Below, piece after piece: positions 46,150 through 57,194 of a DNA stretch of 64,000 bases. Numbering within the stretch: the stretch's first letter is position 1; each line of letters starts with the position of its first letter. The DNA comes from Enterovibrio gelatinilyticus (GTDB taxonomy: Bacteria > Pseudomonadota > Gammaproteobacteria > Enterobacterales > Vibrionaceae), in contig NZ_JAJUBC010000026.1 in NCBI RefSeq assembly GCF_028683095.1, positions 18,742 through 82,741 of the forward strand, read 5' to 3'. Below the pieces are notes generated by a model. The model was not told where the DNA came from, searched no databases, and worked only from the letters and a program-made list of their open reading frames with translations. A program made the position numbers and the translations under genes.

Positions 46150-46938
46150 GTGATCCATGAATCTGCCCAAATTCACCCAACCGCAGTGGTTGAAGAGGGG
46201 GTAACCCTCGGCGCTAACGTTAAGATTGGTGCATTCAGCTTTGTCGGTACAGGGGTGGAGATCGGTGAAGGCACCGAAGTAAAAACACACGTCGTGATCA
46301 AGGGCCCTACAAAAATTGGACGAGATAACAAGATCTTCCAATTTGCTTCAATTGGCGAAGAATGCCAAGACCTGAAGTATGCAGGTGAACCGACCACGCT
46401 GGAAATTGGCGATCGCAATACCATTCGTGAAAGTGTCACCATGCATCGTGGCACGGTTCAAGATGGTGGTCATACTCAAGTTGGCAGCGATAACCTGTTC
46501 ATGATTAACGCGCACGTTGCTCATGACTGCATGATCGGCAACCGCTGTATTTTTGCCAACAACGCAACCCTTGCTGGTCACGTGACGGTAGGCGACTTCG
46601 CGATTGTTGGCGGTATGACGGCAATCCATCAGTTCTGTACGATTGGTAGCCATTGTATGCTCGGTGGTGGTTCAATCGTTGTAAAAGACGTGCCGCCATA
46701 CGTGATGGCACAAGGCAACCACTGCGAACCGTTTGGTATCAATGTGGAAGGCCTTAAGCGTCGAGGCTTCGAAAAGAGCGCCATTAAAGCGATCCGTGCG
46801 GTTTATAAAGAAGTATACCGTTCAGGCAAAACGCTTGAAGAAGCGAAAAAGTCTGTTGCTGAAATGGCGAAAGACGAAGAAGCACTTCAGCTTTTTGTTG
46901 AATTCTTCGAGAAATCGAGTCGAGGTATCATTCGATAA
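46150..46938 (+). CDS. lpxA: UDP-N-acetylglucosamine O-acyltransferase
   Basis: LpxA carries out the first lipid A step, adding a 3-hydroxyacyl chain to UDP-GlcNAc. From GTG 46150 it is 262 residues, exactly the E. coli length. It has hexapeptide repeats forming a left-handed helix, catalytic H125 (AHVAHDC) and the C-terminal [10 protein letters not shown] helix. An upstream frame reaching 46108 would overlap fabZ and is rejected. Its stop overlaps the lpxB start by one base. Confidence 0.97.
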   Translation: MIHESAQIHPTAVVEEGVTLGANVKIGAFSFVGTGVEIGEGTEVKTHVVIKGPTKIGRDNKIFQFASIGEECQDLKYAGEPTTLEIGDRNTIRESVTMHRGTVQDGGHTQVGSDNLFMINAHVAHDCMIGNRCIFANNATLAGHVTVGDFAIVGGMTAIHQFCTIGSHCMLGGGSIVVKDVPPYVMAQGNHCEPFGINVEGLKRRGFEKSAIKAIRAVYKEVYRSGKTLEEAKKSVAEMAKDEEALQLFVEFFEKSSRGIIR

Positions 46939-48086
46939 TGGCTGTTGTTGCAAAGCCGCTTCGAATTGGAATAGTCGCCGGAGAAATCTCCGGCGATATT
47001 TTAGGTGCGGGCTTTATTAAAGCGATAAAAGCGCAGTACCCCGATGCAGAGTTTGTTGGGATTGCTGGCCCAAAAATGAAGGCGTTAGGGTGTGAAACCT
47101 TGTTCGACATGGAAGAGCTTTCCGTGATGGGCTTAGTGGAAGTGCTTGGTCGCTTGTCCCGTCTTTTAACGGTTAAGCGTGAACTCGTTGATTACTTTGT
47201 CGCAAATCCGCCTGATGTGTTTGTTGGCATTGACGCGCCTGATTTCAATCTACGGCTGGAAAAGTCGCTAAAAGATGCGGGTATCAAGACGGTTCATTAT
47301 GTCAGCCCTAGTGTATGGGCGTGGCGTCAAAAACGTATCTTCAAAATTGCCGCTGCTACAGATTTAGTTCTGGCGCTCTTGCCTTTTGAAAAAGCGTTTT
47401 ACGATAAGTTTAATGTGCCCTGTGACTTTGTTGGCCATACCATGGCTGATGATATTCCGCTAGAAAGCGATAAATCTGCTGCTCGTGAATTGTTAGGTTT
47501 AGCGCAAAACACGCGTTATCTCGCAGTGCTTCCGGGCAGTCGTGGAGGTGAGATGAAAATCCTCGCTCCAATATTTATCGAAACCTGTAAGTTGCTGAAA
47601 GCGCGTTATCCTGACCTTGCTTTTGCCGTTGCTGTCGTAAACGAAAAGCGCCGAGAACAATTTGAGGCCGCGTGGAAAGAAATCGCACCTGAGCTGGAAT
47701 TTACGTTGGTGGATGATACTGCTCGTAACGTGATTGCAGCATCAGATATGGTACTTCTAGCGTCAGGAACAGTCGCACTTGAGTGTATGTTAGTTAAGCG
47801 GCCGATGGTGGTTGGTTACAAGGTCAATGCTATTACGGCTTGGATTGCTCGTCGCCTAGTGAAAACAGAGTTCGTCTCTTTACCAAATATTCTTGCTGGA
47901 AGAGAGCTAGTGCCAGAGAGAATACAAGAAGAATGCACACCAGAAAAATTGGTGATAGAAGTTTCGCGTTTTCTTGATAGTGATAATGCTGACTTAATGG
48001 CTGAATTCACACGCTTGCATGATGTTATTCGTTGTGGCGCCGACAAAGCATCTGCGAAAGCTGTTCTCAATTTAATAGGGCGATGA
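46938..48086 (+). CDS. lpxB: Lipid-A-disaccharide synthase
   Basis: LpxB joins UDP-diacylglucosamine and lipid X into the lipid A disaccharide at the inner membrane. The 382-residue GT19-family protein has [16 protein letters not shown] at the N-terminus, [14 protein letters not shown] and [12 protein letters not shown]. It overlaps lpxA by one base (TAATG) and is followed 3 bp later by rnhB. Confidence 0.97.
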   Translation: MAVVAKPLRIGIVAGEISGDILGAGFIKAIKAQYPDAEFVGIAGPKMKALGCETLFDMEELSVMGLVEVLGRLSRLLTVKRELVDYFVANPPDVFVGIDAPDFNLRLEKSLKDAGIKTVHYVSPSVWAWRQKRIFKIAAATDLVLALLPFEKAFYDKFNVPCDFVGHTMADDIPLESDKSAARELLGLAQNTRYLAVLPGSRGGEMKILAPIFIETCKLLKARYPDLAFAVAVVNEKRREQFEAAWKEIAPELEFTLVDDTARNVIAASDMVLLASGTVALECMLVKRPMVVGYKVNAITAWIARRLVKTEFVSLPNILAGRELVPERIQEECTPEKLVIEVSRFLDSDNADLMAEFTRLHDVIRCGADKASAKAVLNLIGR

Positions 48087-48089
48087 ACC

Positions 48090-48692
48090 ATGGATTTTGA
48101 ACCTTTTGTTTATCCAAACGCTCAGCGTATTGCTGGTGTTGATGAAGTAGGCCGTGGTCCACTAGTCGGTGCTGTTGTCACTGCTGCTGTCATTCTGGAT
48201 CCCAATAACCCTATTGAAGGACTGACGGATTCAAAAAAACTGACTGAAAAAAAACGCGAAGCGCTCTTTGAAGTCATCAAAGAAAAAGCATTGGCGTGGT
48301 CACTTGGGCGTGCAGAGCCCGAAGAAATAGATGACATTAATATACTGGCCGCAACGATGTTAGCGATGGAGCGCGCCGTGGCAGGCTTATCGATTCAACC
48401 TGACTTTGTTCTCATTGATGGAAATCGCGTTCCTGCTGGGTTACCCATGCCTGGTGCTGCAGTGGTGAAAGGCGATTTACGTGTGGCGGAGATCAGTGCT
48501 GCCTCTATTCTCGCTAAAGTTGTTCGTGACCGAGAAATGGAAGTGCTGGATGCTGAGTTCCCTCAGTATGGCTTTGCAAAGCACAAAGGTTATCCAACCA
48601 AGGCGCATTTTGAAGCGCTTGAGGCCCATGGTGCAATCTCGCAGCATCGCAAGAGCTTTAAACCTGTAAAGAAAGCGCTAGGCATTGCATAA
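48090..48692 (+). CDS. rnhB: Ribonuclease HII
   Basis: RNase HII cuts RNA in RNA-DNA hybrids and at single ribonucleotides in DNA. The 200-residue protein has [17 protein letters not shown] with the DE pair, [10 protein letters not shown] and the later [14 protein letters not shown], completing the acidic metal site. It is the last gene before a terminator in the lpx operon. Confidence 0.97.
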   Translation: MDFEPFVYPNAQRIAGVDEVGRGPLVGAVVTAAVILDPNNPIEGLTDSKKLTEKKREALFEVIKEKALAWSLGRAEPEEIDDINILAATMLAMERAVAGLSIQPDFVLIDGNRVPAGLPMPGAAVVKGDLRVAEISAASILAKVVRDREMEVLDAEFPQYGFAKHKGYPTKAHFEALEAHGAISQHRKSFKPVKKALGIA

Positions 48693-48697
48693 TGCAG

Positions 48698-48726
48698 AAA
48701 GGGGAGTTTAGCTCCCCTTTTTTCTT
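48698..48726 (+). terminator. Terminator of the lpx-rnhB operon
   Basis: AAAGGGGAG/CTCCCCTTT (48698-48706 with 48712-48720) followed by TTTCTTT, after the rnhB stop. Confidence 0.88.
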
Positions 48727-48765
48727 TATCTAAATCTAATCATGAATCAGTAACGTACGAGTACT

Positions 48766-51700
48766 ATGTCAGACCCACGCTTTATTCATCTTCGTGTCCA
48801 CAGTGACTACTCCATGGTCGATGGCCTTGGTAAAGTGCCGCCTTTAGTCAAAAAAGTTGGCGAACTTGGCATGCCTGCAATGGCGCTGACCGATTTTACC
48901 AACTTGTGTGGTTTGGTGAAGTTTTACAACACGGCACAAACGTGTGGCGTTAAGCCGATCATCGGTGCTGATTTTAAAGTTCAATCACAAGCGTTTGGTG
49001 ATGACCTATGTCAATTGACCGTGCTTGCAGCAAATAATGCTGGATATAAGAACCTGACGCTGCTGATATCGAAAGCCTATCTTCGTGGTCATGTTCAACA
49101 CCAACCGGTTATTGACCTCGAGTGGCTTGGCGAACTGAATGAAGGGCTGATCATACTGTCAGGCGGGCGACGAGGTGATCTCGGTAAAGCGCTGCTGAAG
49201 GGCAATATGACACTCGCCAAGCAATGTGCGGCGTTTTACCAGACCCACTTTCCTGATGCGTATTACATTGAATTGATCCGTACTGGGCGTCCTGATGAAG
49301 ATGCGTATCTGCACTTTGCGCTAGATTTTGCCGCGGACAACGATTTGCCCGTGGTGGCGACCAATGAAGTGTGTTTCTTGTCGTCTGATCTGTTTGATGC
49401 TCACGAAATTCGCGTCGCCATTCACGATGGATTTACGCTTGAAGATCCACGTCGTCCGAAAAACTATAGCCCACAACAATATCTTCGCACCGCTGAGGAA
49501 ATGTGTGAGCTATTCGAAGATATTCCTGAAGCACTCGCTAACTCAGTAGAGATTGCAAAGCGCTGTAACGTCACTGTGCGTTTGAATGAATACTTCTTAC
49601 CGAATTTTCCTACGGAAGGCTTAGAGATCGGAGAGTTCTTAGTTAAGAAATCTCAGGAAGGTCTCGAAGAGCGCCTTGAATTCTTATTCCCCGATCCTGT
49701 AGATCGCGCAAATCGTCGTCCTGAGTATGACGAACGCCTAGATATTGAGTTGCAAGTTATTAACCAAATGGGCTTCCCAGGTTACTTCCTCATCGTGATG
49801 GAGTTTATCCAGTGGTCGAAAGATAACGATATCCCAGTTGGTCCGGGGCGAGGGTCTGGTGCGGGTTCACTTGTTGCCTATGCATTGAAGATTACGGATC
49901 TCGATCCCTTGGAGTTTGATCTCCTGTTCGAACGTTTTCTTAACCCAGAACGTGTTTCCATGCCCGACTTCGACGTCGACTTCTGTATGGATAAACGCGA
50001 TAAGGTGATTGATCACGTGGCGGAAATGTATGGTCGTGATGCGGTATCTCAGATCATAACGTTTGGTACCATGGCTGCGAAGGCGGTTATTCGAGACGTC
50101 GGCCGAGTGTTGGGTCACCCTTATGGTTTTGTCGATCGAATTTCTAAGATGGTGCCGCCCGATCCGGGGATGACATTGGCGAAAGCCTTTGATGCAGAGC
50201 CTCAGTTAGGTGAAGTCTATGAAGCGGATGAAGAAGTTCGTGAGCTGATAGATACTTGCCGAATCCTCGAAGGCTGTACGCGAAATGCGGGTAAACACGC
50301 AGGGGGCGTGGTTATCTCACCGACCACTATCACAGACTTCGCCCCGCTTTATTGTGACAGTGAAGGGCATTTTCCCGTCACCCAGTTTGATAAGAATGAC
50401 GTTGAAACCGCAGGCCTAGTTAAGTTCGACTTCCTCGGTTTGCGTACGTTAACCATCATTGATTGGGCGCTTAAGATGATTAACCCTCGTCTTCAAGCTG
50501 AGGGCCAGGAAGCGATACGCATTGAAGCTATACCTATGGATGACATTGCTTCATTCAAGCTTCTACAAAATTCAGAAACCACCGCTGTATTCCAGTTGGA
50601 ATCACGCGGTATGAAAGATCTTATCAAGCGTCTTCAACCGGACTGCTTTGAAGATATGATCGCATTGGTTGCATTGTTCCGCCCTGGTCCATTGCAATCA
50701 GGCATGGTTGACAACTTTATTGACCGTAAACGCGGCCGCGAAGTGGTGTCATACCCAGACGAAAAGTGGCAGCACGATTCGTTAAAAGAAATCCTTGAAC
50801 CCACGTATGGCATCATTCTCTATCAAGAACAGGTCATGCAGATCGCGCAGGTACTGTCTGGTTACACCCTAGGTGGTGCAGACATGCTACGTCGTGCAAT
50901 GGGTAAGAAAAAGCCCGAAGAAATGGCTAAGCAGCGTGCCACGTTCGAAAGCGGCGCGGTGAATAACGGCGTCGACGGTGAGTTGGCGATGAAGATCTTC
51001 GACTTGGTTGAAAAGTTCGCGGGTTACGGCTTTAACAAATCCCACTCTGCCGCTTATGCATTGGTGTCATACCAAACGCTTTGGCTGAAAACGCACTATC
51101 CAGCCGAATTCATGGCCGCGGTAATGACCGCCGATATGGATAACACCGACAAAATCGTTGGCCTTGTCGAAGAGTGTCGTCGCATGAAATTGACGATGCT
51201 ACCGCCTGATGTGAATGCAGGCCTATATCGCTTTAACGTGAATGACAAAGGCGAAATTGTCTACGGCATTGGTGCGATAAAGGGCGCGGGTGAAACGCCA
51301 ATTGAGAATATTATCGAGGCGCGAGAAAAAGGCGGTTACTTCCGCGACCTTTTCGATTTCTGTGCGCGTGTCGATACTAAAAAAGTGAACAAGCGCGTCA
51401 TTGAAAAATTGATTCAGGCGGGGGCACTCGATCGTTTAGGCCCTCACCGTGCGGCAATGATGGCATCGTTGGACGATGCAATAAAAGCGGCCAGCCAACA
51501 TCGCCAAGCTGAAGCATTTGGTCAAGCGGATATGTTTGGCGTGTTGACGGATGCACCTGAAGAAGTTGAGCATAAATATGCTAATGTTCCGCATTGGCCG
51601 GAAAAAGTGTGGCTAGAAGGCGAGCGCGAAACGCTTGGTCTGTACTTAACGGGTCACCCAATAAATAGTTATGTGAAAGAGCTCAAGCACTACATCACGT

Positions 51701-52245
51701 GGCGATTGGAAGATGCACATGCAACAAAACGCGATGTGGTGTCGACGGTCGCAGGCCTAGTGATCGCTGCTCGTGTGATGACAACCAAGCGTGGAACGCG
51801 CATTGGGATTCTGACACTTGATGACAGATCGGGTCGCATGGAAGTGATGCTGTTCTCAGATGCATTAGAAAAGTACCTAGATCTCATTGAAAAAGACCGA
51901 ATTTTAGTCGTTTCCGGACAGGTCAGCTTTGATGACTTCAATGGTGGCCTTAAAATGTCGGCACGAGAAGTGCTTGATCTCTCTCAAGCGCGTGAAAAGT
52001 ACCTGCGTAGTCTTGCTATATCCGTGACTGACAGGCAAATTGATAACAAATTTTTTGAACGATTTAGCGAAATCCTAGAGCCTTATCGTGCAGGGACCGT
52101 TCCTGTTAATCTTTATTACCAGCGTGACGACGCTCGTGCGAAGTTGGTCTTAGGTACAGAATGGCGTATTACGCCCGATGATAAGCTCATCGATGATTTA
52201 AAAACGTTGCTCGGCGACAAACAGGTCGAGTTGGAATTTGACTGA
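48766..52245 (+). CDS. dnaE: DNA polymerase III alpha subunit
   Basis: DnaE is the replicative polymerase subunit. The 1159-residue protein has an N-terminal PHP domain ([18 protein letters not shown]), the polymerase active-site aspartates in [11 protein letters not shown], the fingers region with [20 protein letters not shown], a helix-hairpin-helix region and the C-terminal OB fold (about 960-1060). Length and order are normal. It lies between rnhB and accA as in E. coli. Confidence 0.98.
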   Translation: MSDPRFIHLRVHSDYSMVDGLGKVPPLVKKVGELGMPAMALTDFTNLCGLVKFYNTAQTCGVKPIIGADFKVQSQAFGDDLCQLTVLAANNAGYKNLTLLISKAYLRGHVQHQPVIDLEWLGELNEGLIILSGGRRGDLGKALLKGNMTLAKQCAAFYQTHFPDAYYIELIRTGRPDEDAYLHFALDFAADNDLPVVATNEVCFLSSDLFDAHEIRVAIHDGFTLEDPRRPKNYSPQQYLRTAEEMCELFEDIPEALANSVEIAKRCNVTVRLNEYFLPNFPTEGLEIGEFLVKKSQEGLEERLEFLFPDPVDRANRRPEYDERLDIELQVINQMGFPGYFLIVMEFIQWSKDNDIPVGPGRGSGAGSLVAYALKITDLDPLEFDLLFERFLNPERVSMPDFDVDFCMDKRDKVIDHVAEMYGRDAVSQIITFGTMAAKAVIRDVGRVLGHPYGFVDRISKMVPPDPGMTLAKAFDAEPQLGEVYEADEEVRELIDTCRILEGCTRNAGKHAGGVVISPTTITDFAPLYCDSEGHFPVTQFDKNDVETAGLVKFDFLGLRTLTIIDWALKMINPRLQAEGQEAIRIEAIPMDDIASFKLLQNSETTAVFQLESRGMKDLIKRLQPDCFEDMIALVALFRPGPLQSGMVDNFIDRKRGREVVSYPDEKWQHDSLKEILEPTYGIILYQEQVMQIAQVLSGYTLGGADMLRRAMGKKKPEEMAKQRATFESGAVNNGVDGELAMKIFDLVEKFAGYGFNKSHSAAYALVSYQTLWLKTHYPAEFMAAVMTADMDNTDKIVGLVEECRRMKLTMLPPDVNAGLYRFNVNDKGEIVYGIGAIKGAGETPIENIIEAREKGGYFRDLFDFCARVDTKKVNKRVIEKLIQAGALDRLGPHRAAMMASLDDAIKAASQHRQAEAFGQADMFGVLTDAPEEVEHKYANVPHWPEKVWLEGERETLGLYLTGHPINSYVKELKHYITWRLEDAHATKRDVVSTVAGLVIAARVMTTKRGTRIGILTLDDRSGRMEVMLFSDALEKYLDLIEKDRILVVSGQVSFDDFNGGLKMSAREVLDLSQAREKYLRSLAISVTDRQIDNKFFERFSEILEPYRAGTVPVNLYYQRDDARAKLVLGTEWRITPDDKLIDDLKTLLGDKQVELEFD

Positions 52246-52250
52246 TACGT

Positions 52251-52275
52251 TTGCCCTGTTTTAAAAACAGGGCAA
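52251..52275. other. Hairpin between dnaE and accA
   Basis: TTGCCCTGTTTT/AAAACAGGGCAA is a 12-bp inverted repeat right after the dnaE stop, without a proper U-run. It may attenuate or stabilise the dnaE-accA transcript. Confidence 0.5.
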
Positions 52276-52304
52276 CTTAATTACCTGAACAGGATTCTTT
52301 CTCT

Positions 52305-53267
52305 ATGAGTCTTAATTTCCTTGAATTTGAACAGCCGATTGCTGAATTGGAAGCAAAAATTGAAGCCCTGCGTGTAGTGTCCAAACGCGGTGACGATCCA
52401 GAGGCTGTCAATCTTGATAAAGAAATCGAGCAATTGGAGACAAAAAGCGCTGAATTGACGAAGAAAATCTTCAGTGACTTAGGTGCATGGCAAGTGGCGC
52501 AACTGGCGCGTCACCCTCGCCGCCCTTATACCTTGGATTACGCAGATCTGATTTTCACCGAGTTTGAAGAACTGGCAGGTGACAGAGCATACGCAGATGA
52601 CAAAGCGATTGTCGGTGGTATGGCGCGTATTGATGGTCGTCCAGTGATGATCATTGGCCATCAGAAAGGACGTGAAACACGTGAAAAAGTGATTCGCAAC
52701 TTTGGTATGCCAAAGCCAGAGGGGTACCGAAAGGCATTGCGACTGATGAAAATGGCAGAACGCTTTAAAATGCCAATTATCACGTTCATTGACACCGCCG
52801 GTGCATACCCTGGTGTAGGCGCAGAAGAACGTGGTCAATCTGAGGCCATTGCTCGCAACTTAAAAGAAATGGCAGGTTTGACTGTGCCAGTTATCTGTAA
52901 TGTTGTTGGTGAAGGTGGTTCTGGTGGTGCTTTGGCTATCGGTGTTGGTGATTTCGTTAACATGCTTCAGTATTCGACTTACTCAGTTATCTCACCTGAA
53001 GGCTGTGCGTCGATTTTGTGGCGTGATTCGAATAAAGCCCCACAAGCCGCAGAAGCCATGGGCATGACTGCTCCGCGTTTGAAAGAGCTCGGTCTTATCG
53101 ATAACATTATTGAAGAGCCTATGGGTGGTGCGCATAGAAACTTTGTGTTTACTGCTTCCAATATCAAGGCATTGTTACTGGCGCAACTTGAAGAGCTAGA
53201 ACAACTTGATGAAGAGGCGCTTCGAGAGAGACGTTATCAACGCCTGTTGAGTTACGGTTATTGCTAA
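52305..53267 (+). CDS. accA: Acetyl-CoA carboxylase carboxyltransferase alpha subunit
   Basis: AccA and AccD together transfer the carboxyl group from biotin to acetyl-CoA to make malonyl-CoA. The 320-residue protein begins [20 protein letters not shown] and includes [20 protein letters not shown] and [16 protein letters not shown]. It follows dnaE, and a terminator precedes tilS. Confidence 0.97.
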   Translation: MSLNFLEFEQPIAELEAKIEALRVVSKRGDDPEAVNLDKEIEQLETKSAELTKKIFSDLGAWQVAQLARHPRRPYTLDYADLIFTEFEELAGDRAYADDKAIVGGMARIDGRPVMIIGHQKGRETREKVIRNFGMPKPEGYRKALRLMKMAERFKMPIITFIDTAGAYPGVGAEERGQSEAIARNLKEMAGLTVPVICNVVGEGGSGGALAIGVGDFVNMLQYSTYSVISPEGCASILWRDSNKAPQAAEAMGMTAPRLKELGLIDNIIEEPMGGAHRNFVFTASNIKALLLAQLEELEQLDEEALRERRYQRLLSYGYC

Positions 53268-53310
53268 ATCGTTTGCTACGTTTCTCAGCTAAGAATTGAT
53301 ACTGACGTTA

Positions 53311-53334
53311 AAAGGGCCTTGTGGCCCTTTTTTT
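53311..53334 (+). terminator. Terminator of accA
   Basis: AAAGGGCC/GGCCCTTT (53311-53318 with 53323-53330) with a run of T after it. Confidence 0.88.
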
Positions 53335-53380
53335 GATTGTGGTGCTATCATATCGGCAATGCACTATCTATGAGGCACTT

Positions 53381-54697
53381 ATGCTGTTCTCCGTGTTTGA
53401 AAATGTCCTGAGTTCTTACGCAGTCACTCCTCGTCAAATTGTTTTAGCATTCAGTGGTGGCGTGGATTCTCGCGTGATGCTGGATTTACTATCAACCTAT
53501 CGAGACATCCATCCTCAGCATCGTTATCTCATTATTCATGTACATCATGGGTTAAGCCGCCATGCTGACGCGTGGATGGAACGTTGCCGTGAGTGGTCTA
53601 CAGATGCAGGGTTTGACTTCAAAGGTGTAAAAGTTAAGTTTGAGAAGCAGGGTGAAAGCATTGAAAAGCAAGCCAGAGAGGCTCGCTATCGTGCTATTTC
53701 ATCGAATGTTGAGCCTGATGCATTGGTGTTGACGGCACAACATTCAGACGATCAAGCTGAAACGTTCCTTTTGGCACTAAAGCGTGGCAGTGGACCTGCA
53801 GGGCTGGCGGCGATGCCCCAAATTAGAGCGCTTGGTCAAGCACAGTTGCTACGTCCATTGTTAGCGGTATCGCGACAGGAAATCGAAACTTATGCCAATG
53901 AACAGGGCTTAGCTTGGGTAGAAGATGAAAGTAATCTGGATTGCCGTTTTGATCGTAACTTTATCAGGCAACAATGGTTGCCTAAAGTTAGAGAGCGATG
54001 GCCTGGGTTTGTGAAAGCCGTTAATCGCACATCGTTGCTGTGTGCGGAACAGGAGACATTGATAGATGAGTTGTTGGAAGAGCACGATGCTCGTATTCAA
54101 CTGCCTGATGGTGGCCTATCAATAGCAGTGCTACAAACTTATTCGTCACGCATGCAGGTTGCTCTACTTCGTCGTTGGTTGAAAAAGGTGATGGGACAAA
54201 GCGTCTCAAAGGTTCAGCTTAAGGAAATAATGCATTCAGTTGTTGATGCGGCGTGCGATGCCAATCCGGAAATGAGGCTTGGTGAATGGATGTTGAGACG
54301 GTTTCAAAGCACGCTCTATTGTTTGATTAAGATGAATGATGTGACGGATGAGCAGCGAGATCTAGCACTAAATTGTGTGACTGATTTACCTGATAACCTT
54401 GGCACCTTGTTGATGACAGAAAGTCGGACTGTGCACGGTCTCAGCCTTCGATCCCCTCGTGGCGAAGAAAGGGTAACGGTGAAATTTAATCCTGAAGGCG
54501 TGTACGCTCATCCTTTGGGTCGGCAAGGAAAACGCAAGCTTAAGAAGTTGTTTCAGGAATATGGTGTACCAAGCTGGATGCGAAGAAGAACACCATTGAT
54601 CTATTTTGATGATCAGCTCGCGGGTGTTGCCGATTTATTTGTGTGTGTAGGATTTGAAGGGCAGGAGTGTGAACTTGTCTGGCACAAAATTCATTGA
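53381..54697 (+). CDS. tilS: tRNA(Ile)-lysidine synthetase
   Basis: TilS modifies C34 of the tRNA-Ile CAU anticodon to lysidine so that it reads AUA. From ATG 53381 (GAGG upstream) it is 438 residues. The ATP-pyrophosphatase P-loop is in LAFSGGVDSRVMLDLL, followed by HVHHGLSRHADAW and LTAQHSDDQAETFLLALKRG. The C-terminal substrate-binding domain is present (GRQGKRKLKKLFQE). A longer frame starting at 53321 runs over the terminator and is rejected. Confidence 0.96.
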   Translation: MLFSVFENVLSSYAVTPRQIVLAFSGGVDSRVMLDLLSTYRDIHPQHRYLIIHVHHGLSRHADAWMERCREWSTDAGFDFKGVKVKFEKQGESIEKQAREARYRAISSNVEPDALVLTAQHSDDQAETFLLALKRGSGPAGLAAMPQIRALGQAQLLRPLLAVSRQEIETYANEQGLAWVEDESNLDCRFDRNFIRQQWLPKVRERWPGFVKAVNRTSLLCAEQETLIDELLEEHDARIQLPDGGLSIAVLQTYSSRMQVALLRRWLKKVMGQSVSKVQLKEIMHSVVDAACDANPEMRLGEWMLRRFQSTLYCLIKMNDVTDEQRDLALNCVTDLPDNLGTLLMTESRTVHGLSLRSPRGEERVTVKFNPEGVYAHPLGRQGKRKLKKLFQEYGVPSWMRRRTPLIYFDDQLAGVADLFVCVGFEGQECELVWHKIH

Positions 54698-54764
54698 ATA
54701 AGTGCGCAAGTGTTATTCACGTGTAAAAATTGATTGGTATGACATAACTATAAGTGAGGAAGCA

Positions 54765-55076
54765 ATGAAATATATTATCTCTTTGGGGCTGGTTGCCATG
54801 ATGGCGGCCGCTCCCTCATTTGCCGCTGGAGATGCGGAAGCTGGAAAAGCGAAAGCAGCAATCTGTGCTGCATGCCATGGTGCAAATGGTATCGCTGTGA
54901 TTCCGGGGTACCCAAACCTAGCTGGTCAAAATTCGCAGTACATTGTTTCTGCGCTGAAAGCCTATAAAAATGGAGAGCGCACTAGCGCGCAAGCGGCAAT
55001 CATGAAGCCTCAAGCTACGATGCTAAGCGATGCAGACATGGAAAACCTCGCGGCTTATTATGCACAAATGAAGTAA
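54765..55076 (+). CDS. Periplasmic class I cytochrome c
   Basis: A 103-residue secreted cytochrome c with signal peptide cleaved after SFA, the heme-binding CAACHG and the axial methionine probably in IMKPQATM near the C-terminus. It resembles the small c553/cytochrome c4-half type of Vibrio. From ATG 54765 with GTGAGGA upstream. Its electron-transfer partner is not obvious from the neighbours: it lies between tilS and an NSS transporter, with a terminator after it. Confidence 0.9.
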   Translation: MKYIISLGLVAMMAAAPSFAAGDAEAGKAKAAICAACHGANGIAVIPGYPNLAGQNSQYIVSALKAYKNGERTSAQAAIMKPQATMLSDADMENLAAYYAQMK

Positions 55077-55100
55077 TTGCTCAGCAGGTTCAGCTGATTA

Positions 55101-55131
55101 AAAGCCACAACGTCTGTTGTGGCTTTTTTAT
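55101..55131 (+). terminator. Terminator of the cytochrome c gene
   Basis: AAAGCCACAAC/GTTGTGGCTTT (55101-55111 with 55116-55126) followed by TTTATT. Confidence 0.9.
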
Positions 55132-55263
55132 TGCTTTGGGACTAACTCGCAGATTTATATTTCGCCTGCTCGTTTTTTGGTCATTCAAATTCACTGCTAT
55201 TGCTATTAATTCTAGAATTTACTAACGTACTAGCTCACTGATACGCCGTTTGAGGTAGATACA

Positions 55264-56613
55264 ATGGCAGATGGACGCGAGCACTTTAGCTCTAGGATTG
55301 GATTTGTACTTGCCGCTGCTGGTGCAGCTGTAGGTCTTGGTAATATTTGGGGTTTTCCTACGCAAGCTGCGAGTAATGGCGGCGGCGCATTTCTGCTGGT
55401 ATATCTTTTGATGATCCTAGTGGTGGCTTACCCAATGCTGGTGGTAGAAATGGCAATTGGTCGTCATGGGCAGGCCAACCCTATTGATAGTATGCGAAAG
55501 CTTGGACGCTCTCCTGTATCTAAGCGACTTGGGGGTAGCGTTGGTTTGATTGGCCTACTCGTTCCTTGTCTTGTGCTAGCGTTTTATAGCATTGTTGGTG
55601 GATGGTTAGTGTCGTTTATGTTGGCTGCAGCGGCTGACATTGTCGGTTTGACCGATGTATCTAACTGGCTAAAAGGATTCTCCGTTGAGCGAAATTTGTT
55701 TGGTGCGGCTGTTTTTTACCTTCTTACCATTTTGATTGTTCAAGCTGGTGTTAAAGAGGGGATTGAAAAGTGGTCAACCCGATTAATGCCTGCTTTGTTT
55801 GTTCTGTTCGGCGTATTGTTTGTATATGTCATGACCCTACCTGGCGCTACACAAGGATTGGCACACTACCTTATTCCTGATTTTTCTAAAGTTATGGATC
55901 GCGACTTGATCTTGGCTGCCATGGGGCAAGGCTTTTTCTCTCTAACTATCGGCGGTTGTTCGATGTTGATTTATGGCTCTTACCTAAGTCGAAAAGAGAA
56001 TCTGCCAAAAATGGCGTTGAACGTCACCTTGGTCGATACGGCTGTCGCTGTTATTGCGGGACTTGTGATTCTGCCTGCCATGTTTGCGGCGATGCAACAA
56101 GGCGTAGAAATTTACGATGAGAATGGTGCCTTGTTGAGCTCATCAACATTGGTGTTTGATGTGTTGCCGATGTTGTTTGTCGGGTTAGGAGTGGTTGGTC
56201 CGTTTATCGCACTCATTTTCTTTGGTTTAATGACGATTGCTGCACTCACCTCTTCCATCTCAATGTTGGAGTGCCCGGTGTCTTTAATGAGTGAGCGCTT
56301 AGGCACGAAGCGTCCGATTGCGAGTTGGTTACTGGGTGGTCTTATTGCACTATTCAGTGCTGTGATAGTGTTTAACTTTGGCAGCATGTTTGGTCAAGTA
56401 GCGACAATTGCCACGCAATATGTTCAGCCAATTGCGGCACTGCTTTTCAGCCTTTATGGCGGGTGGGTTTGGTCGCGAAGTGAGAAACTAAAAGAGCTTC
56501 GTCAGGGGTATGACAAGATTGAGGATGGCTTGTTCTGGAAGATCTGGCCGGTATATGTGAAGTTTGTTTGTCCTGCACTGGTTATTACGGTGATTTGGAT
56601 GTCATTGGCTTAA
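55264..56613 (+). CDS. Sodium-dependent transporter of the NSS (SNF) family
   Basis: A 449-residue membrane protein of the neurotransmitter:sodium symporter family, LeuT-like. The first helix has GLGNIWGFPTQAASNGGGAF, holding the unwound substrate/sodium site. About 11 membrane segments can be traced; bacterial NSS members have 11 or 12. Substrate (amino acid) cannot be assigned. It has its own upstream region, and a run of 8-bp repeats begins at its stop codon. Confidence 0.92.
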   Translation: MADGREHFSSRIGFVLAAAGAAVGLGNIWGFPTQAASNGGGAFLLVYLLMILVVAYPMLVVEMAIGRHGQANPIDSMRKLGRSPVSKRLGGSVGLIGLLVPCLVLAFYSIVGGWLVSFMLAAAADIVGLTDVSNWLKGFSVERNLFGAAVFYLLTILIVQAGVKEGIEKWSTRLMPALFVLFGVLFVYVMTLPGATQGLAHYLIPDFSKVMDRDLILAAMGQGFFSLTIGGCSMLIYGSYLSRKENLPKMALNVTLVDTAVAVIAGLVILPAMFAAMQQGVEIYDENGALLSSSTLVFDVLPMLFVGLGVVGPFIALIFFGLMTIAALTSSISMLECPVSLMSERLGTKRPIASWLLGGLIALFSAVIVFNFGSMFGQVATIATQYVQPIAALLFSLYGGWVWSRSEKLKELRQGYDKIEDGLFWKIWPVYVKFVCPALVITVIWMSLA

Positions 56614-56637
56614 TGGCTTAATGGCTTAATGGCTTAA
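56606..56637. repeat. Four tandem copies of TGGCTTAA at the end of the NSS gene
   Basis: The 8-bp unit begins inside the last codons and supplies the stop (TAA at 56611-56613); three more copies follow immediately. The first copy is preceded by T rather than A. Copy number could vary by slippage, but every unit carries a TAA. Confidence 0.9.
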
Positions 56638-56669
56638 TAAGGCAATTTCGCAAGCAATGAATGAATTAA

Positions 56670-56697
56670 AAAACGGAAGCCTGGCTTCCGTTTTTTG
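56670..56697. terminator. Bidirectional terminator between the NSS gene and the DUF4250 gene
   Basis: ACGGAAGC/GCTTCCGT (56673-56680 with 56684-56691) with A-run before and T-run after, between convergent genes. Confidence 0.88.
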
Positions 56698-56715
56698 TTT
56701 GTTTCTCAATAGTGA

Positions 56716-56904
56716 TTATCGAAACTGATTTTGCTCTTTTTGGTATTCAAAGCCACCACTAGCAAGTTTTGATATTAGCGCTGATTCATCGATTTCAAAA
56801 TACTTTACGAGTTCACTCAGTGACGGGAACTCGTCGCGTAGTTTCATGTTCACTATGCTCAATAGCATCACAGTGTCCATGGATTCAAATCGTTTCAGAT
56901 CCAT
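56716..56904 (-). CDS. DUF4250 family small protein
   Basis: A 62-residue protein of the DUF4250 family with the conserved MDTVMLLSIVNMKLRDEF near the N-terminus and LISKLASGGFEY at the end. Function is unknown. Its ATG shares one base with the yaeP stop (TAATG on the minus strand), so the pair is coupled. Confidence 0.87.
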   Translation of the reverse strand: MDLKRFESMDTVMLLSIVNMKLRDEFPSLSELVKYFEIDESALISKLASGGFEYQKEQNQFR

Positions 56905-57110
56905 TAAGCATCCTCATGATCACTGATCAGCAGATTGGCTGCGGCAAATGCAGCTTGTTCTCTTTTCTCTTTTGGCAGAGATTCATCTGATGCTATGGCA
57001 TTCAACGCTTGAACTGCACAGGCTATCGCATTGGGAATATAGCCTTGCTCTCCACTACCAATTTCCGCATAGCGTTGACGGATCAGATCACAACAACCGT
57101 AGACTTTCAT
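56904..57110 (-). CDS. yaeP: UPF0253 family protein YaeP
   Basis: A 68-residue protein like E. coli Yae[21 protein letters not shown], then [15 protein letters not shown]. Function unknown. In E. coli it lies near tilS and proS, and the same neighbourhood is present here. The next gene is DUF4250, overlapping by one base. Confidence 0.93.
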   Translation of the reverse strand: MKVYGCCDLIRQRYAEIGSGEQGYIPNAIACAVQALNAIASDESLPKEKREQAAFAAANLLISDHEDA

Positions 57111-57194
57111 TGCTACTCCTTGGATATAATTTGAGAGAAATATACCTCAAAATAGCCTTATTAAGGAGGTTTTATCATGTGATGTTTACGGGGG

